Positions 50,701 through 62,480 of a stretch of 64,000 bases of DNA are shown here, one piece after another. Location: the NCBI GenBank assembly GCA_905182995.1, contig CAJJDP010000059.1:432155-496154 (forward strand). The letters run 5' to 3'. The notes under the pieces are model-generated. The model worked only from the letters and a program-made list of their open reading frames with translations. It did no database searches and was not told the origin of the DNA. Position 1 is the stretch's first letter. Every line of letters starts with the position of its first letter. Made by a program: the position numbers and the translations under genes. The DNA comes from Paramecium octaurelia (Eukaryota > Ciliophora > Oligohymenophorea > Peniculida > Parameciidae).

Positions 50701-50965
50701 AATAATTAACCAATTTGTTTTTTTTCCATTATTATTAATTTATTAAGTGCAAACTCAGAAATATTCGCATGTAACCACTGACAAGAAATAATTTTTAAGA
50801 ATTAAGCATAGCTTCTATTCACGGACCACGTTTTTCATTTCTTGGAATGATATTGCCAATAAATGATATGAATTAAGGAGAAGTATTTGATAAATAATAG
50901 GTTTCTGATTCATATCAGCAAATTATTCAACCAAAATTAGATATTGGATGAATATTACAAAAATG

Positions 50966-53349
50966 GATATTAATATCAATCCTCTTAGATAAATAGAACT
51001 CCAGTATTTATGAAAGAAAAAAATAAATAATTAATCAGTTTGAAATTAAATATCGCCTAAATGAATTCTAATTTAGTGAATAAAAAAGGAATATTATTTA
51101 GTTTATGCCATGATTTAAAGGGTAAATCTAGAGATTCATTAGGATCAGTGCATATGAGTGAGAGGAGTTGTAAACTTATTGCATTACTCTCTTTTAATGC
51201 CCACAATTTTGAGTTGAGAAATGAGTTAAAGCACCTGCATTTTTGAAAGTGTCATGAAAATTTAAATCAGTAGATTGGCTTACATAGAAGCCAGTAATTA
51301 AAAGACTATTATGTGCTACTAATTGGTATTCTAGACGATTTGAAGAATAACCATCTTAATATCCTTTAATGGTATTAAATAGTAAGAGTAAAATCAGGTG
51401 GACAGAATTTTGTCTAATAAAGCATCGCTTAATCTGATAAACAACGAATTAATTCTAGGAATGATGATGTAGATTAATCGCGTCAACATATAAGGCGGAT
51501 CACAAAATAACTTCCAGTAAGTAAATTACTTTATAGAAAAATTTGAATAAAAATATGGGTAATCTTAGCTACAAACAAGACAAGAATAAGTGCTAGCTTA
51601 ACATATTATATCAGACAGATTCAAGAACACAATTATTATTTTTAGGGCATATAAAAAGCTATACATTAATGAAATAAAGCGGATTTAAATAGTGAAAGAT
51701 TTATTAATTATCCATTTTATTTAGAAAGACTTAAGGATTTATTTGTCGCATATACAAAACTTTAACAACTATATGTATCATTAGAAAATTAATAATAAGA
51801 GATATTATAGAAATATCTTCTTTTGGAGGTCAGCATCATTTGACTAAAGTAATGCAAGTAGCACTTAATTATCAGGTAAAGGAGTAATTATGGAAGGCAC
51901 ATCATATACAACTAAGGATAGTATCCTAAATACTCTAATTTTGCGAAAAAAATGGAAAATTTATGAAGGCTTGCTACTATCACCTGCAATCCTGAAAATA
52001 TACTTAGCATGATGAATGGAACTGCCAACGTTTTTACATTAATGAACTAATGATTGAAAGTGACTTTTCATAAATACGATCCTTCCTATTAGTGGTCAAG
52101 CATCACCTTCCATCTTGGAGAAAATGCTTAAGTTATTGCTTAATATTCTACCTCCTATCTATCATGGATTATAAATGTAGAAATAGTAACTCCTTAAATA
52201 TATTGAATTTTTATTTTGATGCTATTAAGTATTTAATGGTAAAAACGTCATAGTTGTGAAAGGTTTATGGAGATAGCTTGTCCTTAACTTTAGTCTATAA
52301 TAATATATTTGATACTGTAAATGTACGATCTCATTTTCTAAACGTACGTCTTCAATGTTATTTATATAGTCAAAGTATGTAGTACAGAAGGTTAATATCT
52401 GAATGATATAAAATCAAAAGTAGAATAATTCTGGAACAAAGCAACCTTCTAATATAGTCTCAGCTTCCTGTAAATAATATTGTGACAATAAACTAAAGTC
52501 TAAAATGTCTTGATGATTAATAATTGTCTCTTTTCTGCTCTAGAATATACTATGAGTCGCCCAAAATCCATTAACAACAAATTTCTTTTGTATATTAGGT
52601 TTCTTTTTGTTAAATTTATAGATACAGCAACTTAATTTACTGATTGTTAGGTTAATAATGGTAATGGTAATAATTGCTATTGTAATAATTGTCATAAAAA
52701 TTGTAAGAAGGAGCTGAGATCATGAGCCTTAATGATATCAAAAATAAAATTTGCTTGAAGAGATACAGATACTTCCCTTAACCAGAAAGTTAATATCATT
52801 CATAATAGAAATATGAAACTGATTAAAATTGAGGCTTATTATACATTTAACCTTTGCATAATTATGGTTTGTGTACTTTAAGGAAGGTATTAAAGTATAT
52901 TTCTTGATATCATCACCAAATAAATTAATATAGAGATTCTATATCAAATTTGAATTAATTTTAGAGACTAACATGAAGGTATCTTTAATGGGTTCATTTT
53001 ATATAAGTTTAATATGATATGCTTCCAATACTTGGGTTGTGAATTAATTTATTTTTCAAGAAATTTTTCTTAGAATTTTAAGTTTTTAGATATCATCTAT
53101 ATTTCTCTTCTAAAATGCCTTCCTAACAGTAAAAGATTTGTCTCTTGCTATCTTATTATAAAAATTTAAGATTTTGATTCATTGAAGAGTTTTGAAATAA
53201 TCTATAAAAGTAACCCAAAACAGAATTCCAGATTAAAATTCAAAAATTAGTGTTCTTGATAGTACCAACTTTATGAAATTTTAAATTTAGCCGTAATTTC
53301 ATGGCAAATATATGTATTTCATACAGCATTAGATTAGAAATGAACATTA
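50966..53349 (+). repeat. 2384-bp direct repeat, copy 1
   Basis: Starts at GATATTAATATCAATCC and ends at ...GAAATGAACATTA just before the N at 53350. Every block I compared is identical to 53351-55734 with a constant offset of 2385. The content is AT-rich with no intact gene. Short frames such as 51061-51246 and a Cys-rich scrap near 52640-52730 (CYCNNCHKNC) are not convincing genes. Confidence 0.93.
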
Positions 53350-53350
53350 N
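53350..53350. other. Single N (assembly gap or join)
   Basis: The only ambiguous base. It sits exactly at the border of the two identical 2384-bp copies. At the matching places (50965 and 55735) the base is G, so the N stands for a G at either junction. Confidence 0.95.
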
Positions 53351-55734
53351 GATATTAATATCAATCCTCTTAGATAAATAGAACTCCAGTATTTATGAAA
53401 GAAAAAAATAAATAATTAATCAGTTTGAAATTAAATATCGCCTAAATGAATTCTAATTTAGTGAATAAAAAAGGAATATTATTTAGTTTATGCCATGATT
53501 TAAAGGGTAAATCTAGAGATTCATTAGGATCAGTGCATATGAGTGAGAGGAGTTGTAAACTTATTGCATTACTCTCTTTTAATGCCCACAATTTTGAGTT
53601 GAGAAATGAGTTAAAGCACCTGCATTTTTGAAAGTGTCATGAAAATTTAAATCAGTAGATTGGCTTACATAGAAGCCAGTAATTAAAAGACTATTATGTG
53701 CTACTAATTGGTATTCTAGACGATTTGAAGAATAACCATCTTAATATCCTTTAATGGTATTAAATAGTAAGAGTAAAATCAGGTGGACAGAATTTTGTCT
53801 AATAAAGCATCGCTTAATCTGATAAACAACGAATTAATTCTAGGAATGATGATGTAGATTAATCGCGTCAACATATAAGGCGGATCACAAAATAACTTCC
53901 AGTAAGTAAATTACTTTATAGAAAAATTTGAATAAAAATATGGGTAATCTTAGCTACAAACAAGACAAGAATAAGTGCTAGCTTAACATATTATATCAGA
54001 CAGATTCAAGAACACAATTATTATTTTTAGGGCATATAAAAAGCTATACATTAATGAAATAAAGCGGATTTAAATAGTGAAAGATTTATTAATTATCCAT
54101 TTTATTTAGAAAGACTTAAGGATTTATTTGTCGCATATACAAAACTTTAACAACTATATGTATCATTAGAAAATTAATAATAAGAGATATTATAGAAATA
54201 TCTTCTTTTGGAGGTCAGCATCATTTGACTAAAGTAATGCAAGTAGCACTTAATTATCAGGTAAAGGAGTAATTATGGAAGGCACATCATATACAACTAA
54301 GGATAGTATCCTAAATACTCTAATTTTGCGAAAAAAATGGAAAATTTATGAAGGCTTGCTACTATCACCTGCAATCCTGAAAATATACTTAGCATGATGA
54401 ATGGAACTGCCAACGTTTTTACATTAATGAACTAATGATTGAAAGTGACTTTTCATAAATACGATCCTTCCTATTAGTGGTCAAGCATCACCTTCCATCT
54501 TGGAGAAAATGCTTAAGTTATTGCTTAATATTCTACCTCCTATCTATCATGGATTATAAATGTAGAAATAGTAACTCCTTAAATATATTGAATTTTTATT
54601 TTGATGCTATTAAGTATTTAATGGTAAAAACGTCATAGTTGTGAAAGGTTTATGGAGATAGCTTGTCCTTAACTTTAGTCTATAATAATATATTTGATAC
54701 TGTAAATGTACGATCTCATTTTCTAAACGTACGTCTTCAATGTTATTTATATAGTCAAAGTATGTAGTACAGAAGGTTAATATCTGAATGATATAAAATC
54801 AAAAGTAGAATAATTCTGGAACAAAGCAACCTTCTAATATAGTCTCAGCTTCCTGTAAATAATATTGTGACAATAAACTAAAGTCTAAAATGTCTTGATG
54901 ATTAATAATTGTCTCTTTTCTGCTCTAGAATATACTATGAGTCGCCCAAAATCCATTAACAACAAATTTCTTTTGTATATTAGGTTTCTTTTTGTTAAAT
55001 TTATAGATACAGCAACTTAATTTACTGATTGTTAGGTTAATAATGGTAATGGTAATAATTGCTATTGTAATAATTGTCATAAAAATTGTAAGAAGGAGCT
55101 GAGATCATGAGCCTTAATGATATCAAAAATAAAATTTGCTTGAAGAGATACAGATACTTCCCTTAACCAGAAAGTTAATATCATTCATAATAGAAATATG
55201 AAACTGATTAAAATTGAGGCTTATTATACATTTAACCTTTGCATAATTATGGTTTGTGTACTTTAAGGAAGGTATTAAAGTATATTTCTTGATATCATCA
55301 CCAAATAAATTAATATAGAGATTCTATATCAAATTTGAATTAATTTTAGAGACTAACATGAAGGTATCTTTAATGGGTTCATTTTATATAAGTTTAATAT
55401 GATATGCTTCCAATACTTGGGTTGTGAATTAATTTATTTTTCAAGAAATTTTTCTTAGAATTTTAAGTTTTTAGATATCATCTATATTTCTCTTCTAAAA
55501 TGCCTTCCTAACAGTAAAAGATTTGTCTCTTGCTATCTTATTATAAAAATTTAAGATTTTGATTCATTGAAGAGTTTTGAAATAATCTATAAAAGTAACC
55601 CAAAACAGAATTCCAGATTAAAATTCAAAAATTAGTGTTCTTGATAGTACCAACTTTATGAAATTTTAAATTTAGCCGTAATTTCATGGCAAATATATGT
55701 ATTTCATACAGCATTAGATTAGAAATGAACATTA
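53351..55734 (+). repeat. 2384-bp direct repeat, copy 2
   Basis: Second copy of the segment at 50966-53349 with no difference seen. Perfect identity in AT-rich non-coding DNA and the N at the border make a duplicated contig end more likely than a real duplication. Confidence 0.93.
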
Positions 55735-56409
55735 GAGTTTTATGAGATTATTACTGTTTGGAAGTGGGCTGAATTTTCCATAAGTAGATCAAAATTTATT
55801 TTAAAAAGAATTTTATTCCCACTTTTAATTGGTTTTTCATTTAGATATGAAAATTATTTTTGAAATCTTAAACTAACTGTTTTTTTAATGAGATATCAAA
55901 ATTTAATAGATGTATTTTAACGTAATCTAAATTTACAATTCAGAGAACTAAAATATAAATTTGTGTTTTAAACCCACTTGCCAAATAGCATATTATTTAT
56001 CAACCTATTGACAAAGATATTGTCATTCCTAAATTTGTTTTCATAAGGTATGTGCGTGTTTGGTTTATTTAAGTAAAATAACCCAATTTTCAAGATATAA
56101 GTAGAGTAGCATTGATGCAATTAATGTTAAATAATATCATAATTAAGATGTGAAAAGGAGTAAATTCGTCATTGTAGCACAGACCTATTTTAATCTCAAA
56201 CAAATAGTTATTTTGTTGAATATTACTTTCTTCTTGGCATTCTAATTATAAATTTTATTATATTTTAGAGGGATTTCAAAATAAAGTGTGAGTTAATAAA
56301 AAGTTCCAAACCGCTAATTTCCCTAAATTTTAGTAAGGATTCTGAACTGAGCTTGTTATATACTGTTTTAATTATATTGAGAGATGACACTTTTTGAATC
56401 ATATTAATT
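55735..56409. other. Gene-free AT-rich stretch
   Basis: No coding frame, RNA gene or repeat recognised. Confidence 0.4.
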
Positions 56410-57238
56410 TATAAATAATCAAAATTTATTTCGAACCAATAGATTTTGAAGAAGCATTATATTGTTATGATTCAGCTATTCAAATAAACCCTGAAAATTC
56501 AGTGTATTATATAGGCAATGGTAAATTTGTAAATTCTATATTTTTTCTGCAAGAACTCTATAACAAATGAATAAACTTGAGGAAGCTTTGTAAAATTATG
56601 ATTTTGCAACTACTAAATATCCAGAACATGCAGATAATTAGTTCCATCTGAGGAAATTTTATATCTCCTTTTTTTTAGCCACACCTCTATTGTATTTTTT
56701 AGTTTTGAGAATGACAACAATTATGTAGATTTGAAAAAGCTTTGTTAACCATGATTTAGCGTTTAAGTACAATCTATTAAAGGATAAAATACTATTTAAA
56801 AGGTAAAGTGTAAATATATTTTATAGCAACAATTGATCAAATAAATAGATATGAAGAAGCATTGCATTATATTGATTTAGCTATTAATTTAAAAATTATT
56901 AGCACAAAGGTATATTAATAAATTGAATATTTTTTCAGCAAGCACATTATCACAAATATACAGATTCGAGGATGCTTTGTAAAATTATGATTTTGCAATT
57001 ATGAGAAACCCTGATTAGCCAAACTTATATTATTGGAAAGGTATATTAGTAAACTCCTTATTTTTCAAGCTACAACACTATTCTTGTTTAAGTTATTTCA
57101 TTTTATAAAAATGACTAGATTTGAAGAAACATTATAATATCTAGATAGAGCAATTCAGATAAATCCTGAAAATTCCCAATATTATTATAGCAAGGGTAAA
57201 AAGAATAAAATTAGTTTTGCAGCAAGAACATCATTTTG
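56410..57238 (+). pseudogene. Degenerate TPR exon array, left part
   Basis: Repeated TPR units of about 34 residues are visible, for example DFEEALYCYDSAIQINPENS, NKLEEALQNYDFATTKYPEH and RFEDALQNYDFAIMRNPDQP. They are separated by GT...AG stretches of about 25-35 nt, so there is roughly one repeat per exon. Several units carry TGA or frame shifts, so no continuous protein can be built. The pattern is that of the C-terminal TPRs of the gene at 17481-21036. The array is cut at 57239 by a retrotransposon and continues at 60995. Confidence 0.65.
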
Positions 57239-57250
57239 ATTAAAGAATTA
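57239..57250. repeat. Left target-site duplication of the LINE
   Basis: ATTAAAGAATTA, matching ATTAAAAGAATTA at 60982-60994 except for one A. It lies between the TPR array and the element's 3' tail. Confidence 0.7.
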
Positions 57251-57288
57251 TTATTATTATTATTCTATTTAACATAAAAATATCTCAA

Positions 57289-60012
57289 TCATTCAGTTAA
57301 AAGCTTTGCAATTATTTTTTCCAATCTATTACATTAGTTTTTTGGTTATTGTATTTACTAATTATTATTGAAGATGCCTCTTAGATTTATTAAAAACTCT
57401 GAAATATGGAAATTGGAATGGAAATTTATTATATGGCGGTATGAAAGATTACATTAGTGGGTCCTACAGATTTTAGGGTACAGGTAGAACAGCTAATTAA
57501 AATTATTGGGGAGAAATTTGTATATTGAATTTTAATTCATTTCTTCTATCTCGTTAAAGTAATTATTGATAAAAGTAGTTTAACCAAAGTTTCCGTTGTT
57601 CATCCTACTGATAACCTTATTTGTATGCTTTGCTATAAGAAGTTCTAGAGGGGGTAATATCAAATCTAAAAATTCGTTAGGTAAGCATTTAGGAAATCCA
57701 CAAACCTTTTTAAAGCTAGATTTATATAATTTTTATAAGCGTTGAAATATGTTTTTGTATTTCTAGGTTGGGATTGAAGGACAAATATAGAGTATGTGTG
57801 GAAGGAGAAAAGTTTAGAATAATTAATATTTCTGCTTCCAATTAAGTTTTTAAGAAACCCATAGCAACTTTCCACTTAAAAATTTTAGAGTTTATTCTAC
57901 TTTATCAAGCTATAGACTTATTTTTCCATTGTTCAATATATTTATTCCGAGGTATTTATAAGATTTCACAATAGGAAATCCTTATATATTGTTATATTAA
58001 CAGCGCTTATGATTTTGGATGAAAAAGATTCCACATTTTTTCTAGTTTAATCTAAGTTCATATTCTTCAGAAATTAAAACCAACTTTTATAAAAAGGATT
58101 GGATATTTCTATGAGCAATAATAATTACAATGTCGTCCGCAAATTCATAGGAAGTATAATTAAAATTACAGTTTTGTTTTAATGAAGCTAAAAAATCTTC
58201 AAGATATATATTAAAAAGTGCGGGAGACAGTGGAGATCCTTGAGGAACACCGTTTTAGAAGTAAAATGTGGTATTCATTTATGGGCAAATATAATGGAGA
58301 TTTGTATAGAGGTGATTAAGGAATTTTATTTCGATGCCATCCAAAATTGATTTAGCAGATAAAATATTAAATAGTCTTTATCTATTTATGCTATTGAAGG
58401 CATTGCTAAAATCAATAAAGATGCAATCCATTTTATCCTATTTCTTGTAACCAGTTAAAGTATTTAAGAGTCTGATGATATTTATTTGAGTAGATGAACC
58501 AGGAATGAATCCTGCTTGACCTTTAGATAAGCGAGTGGACAAATATTGTTATAGTCTTGGCAGAAATCTTAATTCAAGCAGCTTAAATAGGGGACTTAGA
58601 ATTGTAATAGGTCGAAACTAAGTTTTAGTAGGGATATCGGGGAAAACCTTGTTTAAGGGTACTAGTCTTGCTCTACAGCATGCGTAGTTGGTTTCAATTG
58701 TAGATTATTTCCATATATCACAAAAAATATGGACATTTTTACAATTCCTAATAAAATTGTCAGATACGCCATCAAAGCTAATTGCTTTATTTCGTGACAT
58801 CCTTCTTTGTAGCTCGGTTATATCAAGCGTATTTAAGGGGGGTAAAGAAGGAAGTTTTAAAGGGCGAAATTTTTGACCATTTGATATGATACTAAGTTAG
58901 GTAAGACAATTTCTAATAGCAATATCTCCAAATTGTAGTTAATTAGAGTCATCAATGAAATATGAAAAAATGCTACCATCTTTTTTAAAAGGGTTTAATA
59001 TAGTTATTTTTTTTAGAGTTTGGAAGAATGTTACTTTATCTCTAGAGAATAAGTCAGCCATATGTTAGAATACATCTTAATTATTATGGGTGGAATTAAT
59101 ATTTAATTTTGGTATAACTTGCTTTTTAATTTTCTGGATAACTTTGGAGTTCCTGAGGTTGTTTTGTATAAATTTATAGAAACATGTAAAATCAGAAAAT
59201 TTGCTAGAAGCCAAGTTATTTAAGTTTTGAGCTCGCTTTTTATTGAATTTATAAAAATAGAATTATTAGTTGACTTTTTGTTGAAGGTTAAGCTCAATAT
59301 CTATTAGGGAGTGGTCTGATAATTAATTAAAGGAGACATTATTCTTAGATTAGACATAGGGATGTAATAAAACATGATCAGTTCTACTTTCTATCATTTT
59401 GTTCAATTTTTTTCTCTAAAATGTAATTAAGTGCTGTGGAAGAGCTGGTGTTAGAAAATTAAAAGGGGTTTAGCTTATATTAAAGTCACCGCAAATAATA
59501 ATTTACTGGTTAGGCTTAATATTTAGAATGAATTATCTCAACCAATTATCTAGCTAAGTCTTTGATTTCTAGAATGTAGACTTTTTGTTAAAGTAGAAAT
59601 TAAACAGAAAAATATCAAAGTATTCGTTTCTAGCATTAATTATAAGATAGTCAAATTCCACTTATATTTGAATTTAAAGGATATCACTAATATCTTTAGA
59701 AGCAAAACTATTGTGAATACCCGTGATTATACCACCAGATCTCTCACTGGTTGAATGATGGTTTATATAAATCTAATAACTAGGTGATGATGAAATCTTA
59801 GAATTGCGGCTTTCTTATAGACAGAAAAAATGAGGGCCACATAATTTAACTTATTTTAGCGTGCTTTCTTTCATAGAGGAAATATTCCAAGTGACTAATT
59901 TGATTGGGTTTTTATTTTTATTGTTAAAATTGAGACACTAAATATGATTATTGCCAGGATCTTAAGACAGCGTCTAATTCTTAGTCCTGGTGGAGCCGTG
60001 TAGGGGCTACAC
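57289..60012 (-). CDS. LINE ORF2: endonuclease and reverse transcriptase
   Basis: About 907 codons without a TGA; many glutamines are TAA/TAG. The N-terminal endonuclease shows TWNISSM, FFCLQESRN, CGDFNIS, RTDHVLL and SDHSLID, which carry the usual Asn, Glu, Asp and His of the APE fold. The reverse transcriptase shows FRPITILSPLFKLLE, QAGFIPGSSTQ, DCIFIDFSNAFNSI, NGVPQGSPLSPALFNIYLED and the catalytic FADD (YEFADDIVII). The C-terminus lacks an obvious Cys-His knuckle. No ATG stands before the endonuclease core: the frame continues directly from the upstream zinc-finger ORF across the UGA at 60013-60015, and the first in-frame ATG (59874) comes after TWNI. Translation probably depends on readthrough, reinitiation or a non-ATG start. 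Confidence 0.92.
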
Positions 60013-60486
60013 TCATTAAATCATTTAGCCATCTAATGTGTGGGAACTTTCTTTAGGCACTTTATTCTTATGAAACTTTTTCATGTGTTATGCGTAATCT
60101 TAAGTGTTATTGAAGATATTCTTGCATTAATGGAGTTTTCCACCGCAAACAAATATCTAATCATCTTCCTCCTCCTCTTCTTCAGATAACTAATTAAATG
60201 GTTATTATTAAGATTATGTCAACTTACAAGGAGTTTTAAATTGAACCTATTTGATAGGATCCTGAATTTAAGGAACAGTAAGTTTTAAAGCAGAAATTTG
60301 TTTTTTAATGGAGGATTACAAATCTTTTATAATTTTTTGTTCAATTGATTATATGATGCGATCTTATTAAATGGGTTAATTAGAAAATATTGTTGGGGAT
60401 TGAGCATTATTTACGGTTAGTAGGTGATTTGAATTTCGAAGTGAAGGTGTTGAAGGTTTATTTTTTTTTTTTTTTTTTTTTTTCAT
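60013..60486 (-). CDS. LINE middle ORF with lysine run and C2H2-like zinc finger
   Basis: Starts at ATG 60486, followed at once by a run of 23 A that encodes seven lysines. A Ser/Pro/Gln-rich middle and an acidic patch (LSEEEEEDDQ) lead to a C-terminal zinc-finger-like motif FVCGGKLHQCKNIF...HMKKFH (two Cys, two His). About 157 residues to the UGA at 60013-60015. Basic, nucleic-acid-binding ORF1-type proteins are typical for LINEs. Its ATG overlaps the stop of ORF1 as ATGA. Confidence 0.7.
60461..60483. repeat. Homopolymer of 23 T (A on the coding strand)
   Basis: The run lies directly after the ATG of the middle ORF and codes for lysines. Its length decides whether the ORF stays in frame, so sequencing error here would matter. 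Confidence 0.95.
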
Positions 60487-60956
60487 AACATTAAATATTT
60501 GTGAGTTCTTTTGATAGATGAATAGAGGCTACTCATTCTTTTATATTGAACCATTTTAGGATAAAAGTATCCAGCATTTACAATTTCTATGCATAAGTTA
60601 TCGTTGTTATCTTAAGCTTTCTAAATAATAGTGGATTTGCAATTCTGCAATCCAGATGATTCCTCCAAGATGTCTATTATATTGCTTTTCTATTTAGGTT
60701 GCAGTGTGAGTTTTTAATTCTGTTTTTGAGAAAGGTCATTATTGATTTACTCAATTTAAACGTTGAATTTCTATTCTAGCGCAGATAATTATGGTAATAG
60801 TTAATTCATACTATTGTTTAAAAAATTCAACATGGCAAAAACCCAGTGTGTTAAGTTTACTAGGATATTTTGTAAAGTTGGATCTTAAAGATTTTTTGCT
60901 TATTAATGGATCTCGATCAGTGCACTAAGTGCTTATGAGGGGGAGAATTATTCCAT
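60483..60956 (-). CDS. LINE ORF1, coiled-coil/basic protein
   Basis: ATG at 60956 lies about 25 bp inside the 5' end of the element. The 157-residue product begins MEQFSPSQALSALIEIHQQA, has helical heptads (LLPQLSALEQKFNVQIEQIN), then a compact segment NDNLCIEIVNAGYFYPKMVQ and a basic end (YSSIKRTHKYLML). LINE ORF1 proteins often form coiled-coil trimers that bind RNA. The stop (TGA) overlaps the next ATG by 4 nt. Confidence 0.65.
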
Positions 60957-60981
60957 ACCACAAAAAATTTTTTTAATATTA

Positions 60982-60994
60982 ATTAAAAGAATTA
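60982..60994. repeat. Right target-site duplication of the LINE
   Basis: ATTAAAAGAATTA, partner of 57239-57250. To its right the TPR array resumes. Confidence 0.7.
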
Positions 60995-62480
60995 CATATA
61001 TGTATATAATTTGAATAGATGTAAAGAAGCATTGGAATTATTTGAGGTATCAATTTCACTGAAACTTTTGAGTCTATTAAGGGTAAAGGGAAAAAATCGA
61101 TATTTCTTAGCATAAACCTTATGCAAATTGAAAAGATATTAAGAAGCATTAGAGTGTTTATATTCAATTATTCAAGATGACCCAAATACTGTATACCTGA
61201 ATATTGGTAAATAGATATTTGGAAAGCTTGAAGCAACTATTTTATCTTGTGTTTAAAGTTTAATAAAATATAAATGAATAGATTCGAGGAAGCATTGGAA
61301 TTTTATGATTTAGCGATACAATATTATTATAAAATATGAAGCCTTATTTTATTTGATTTAGCAATTTCAAGCAACCCTGAATAACCAGACAGCTTTCCTA
61401 GCAAAGGTAAACTGTAAAATAAAATTTTTTGCAGCATACACTCTATTAGAAAGGAATGAACAACAAGAAGCTTTGTTTTATTTTGATCAGGCTATTTAGA
61501 ATAGCCAGAGAAGTATTTTTTTTGGCAAAGGTAATTTAATATTCCGTATTTTGCAGCAATTGCTCTAAGAAGTTAGGAGAATATAATTATAGAACGAATG
61601 TATAAATTCGAGGAATCAATATGTTATATTGATTTAGCAAAACCCTGAATGTTCAAAATTTGATTCAAAAAAAGGTAAAAAGTAAAATCAATAAAATGCA
61701 GCAAATAATTAAAAATTGTCATAAGTCTAGCTGAAATGCATATATTTGAGGAAGCATTAGAATATTCTTATTTAGCCATTCAGAAAAACCTTGAAAATCC
61801 AAATAATTACATATTTTAACAGCAATAATTTGATTTATTTTGAACAATATAATAATTTATAAAAAATTTAAAAAAGCGAGGAAGCGTTTTCGGTTCATAC
61901 TAAGGCTATAGATGCATTCTGAAGAACCATCTACTTTTTTTTAAAAAGGTAAACAATAAATTTCACAATTTGCAGATTTAAAACAACCCTGAATTACCAT
62001 ACAACTACACTTTGAAAGGTAATCATAAATTATAATAATTTGCATATGTGAAGTGTGATGCCATTATAATAGAAATTAATAAATTTGAAGAGGCCTTGTT
62101 CAATTTTGATTTAGCAGTAAAACTTCTACTTATGGAAAATCTGATATCATTATCAAATTAATTAAGAAATTTGAAGAGGCCTGAAAATTCAGGCAACTAA
62201 AAGGGCAAAAGATTGAAATTTCTCTTATTTAGGAAATACCTTATTTGAACTGAATAGATTGGAAGAGTCATAGAACTATTATGATTGAGCAATTTTGAAA
62301 AACCCTTAAGTTTCAGAATATTATTTTAATAAAGGTCGTCAAAAAAAAAATTTAATAAATTAAAGGGCTAATTGTATTTTTATCAGTATAGCTTTTATAC
62401 TAAATAAATTGAATAAAAATGGAGAAGCTTTCAATTATTATTATTACAAAGGTAATCTCAATATTTTGAAATAATTTTAG
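60995..62480 (+). pseudogene. Degenerate TPR exon array, right part
   Basis: TPR-like scraps continue: NRCKEALELFEVSISL, NRFEEALEFYDLAIQ, NKFEEALFNFDLAVK, NRLEES. They are separated by short intron-like stretches with GCAG/GTAAA borders. Stops (for example TATGATTGAGCA in place of YDLA) and shifts are frequent and spacing becomes irregular, so the gene is dead. Together with the left part it forms one array interrupted by the LINE. Confidence 0.6.

Larger units (their letters stand above)
57251..60981 (-). mobile_element. Full-length-looking non-LTR (LINE) retrotransposon, ~3.7 kb
   Basis: On the minus strand, in order: short 5' leader, ORF1 (60483-60956), a zinc-finger ORF (60013-60486), an apurinic-type endonuclease plus reverse transcriptase frame (57289-60012), a short 3' UTR, and a (TAA)n-like tail at 57251-57265. 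Imperfect 12/13-bp duplications flank it. All frames are open in the ciliate code apart from one UGA between the two last ORFs. No LTRs, integrase or RNase H were seen. The order fits I/Jockey/L1-type LINEs. It sits inside a degenerate TPR array. Such elements are expected in the germline genome of ciliates and are usually removed from the macronucleus. Confidence 0.88.

Noticed and set aside
51061..51246. 61-codon frame, identical again at 53446-53631
   Set aside because: No splice context or family similarity. It is repeated only because the whole 2384-bp block is repeated.
57251..57265. (TTA)n simple repeat
   Set aside because: Not an independent microsatellite; it fits the (TAA)n-type 3' tail of the minus-strand LINE.
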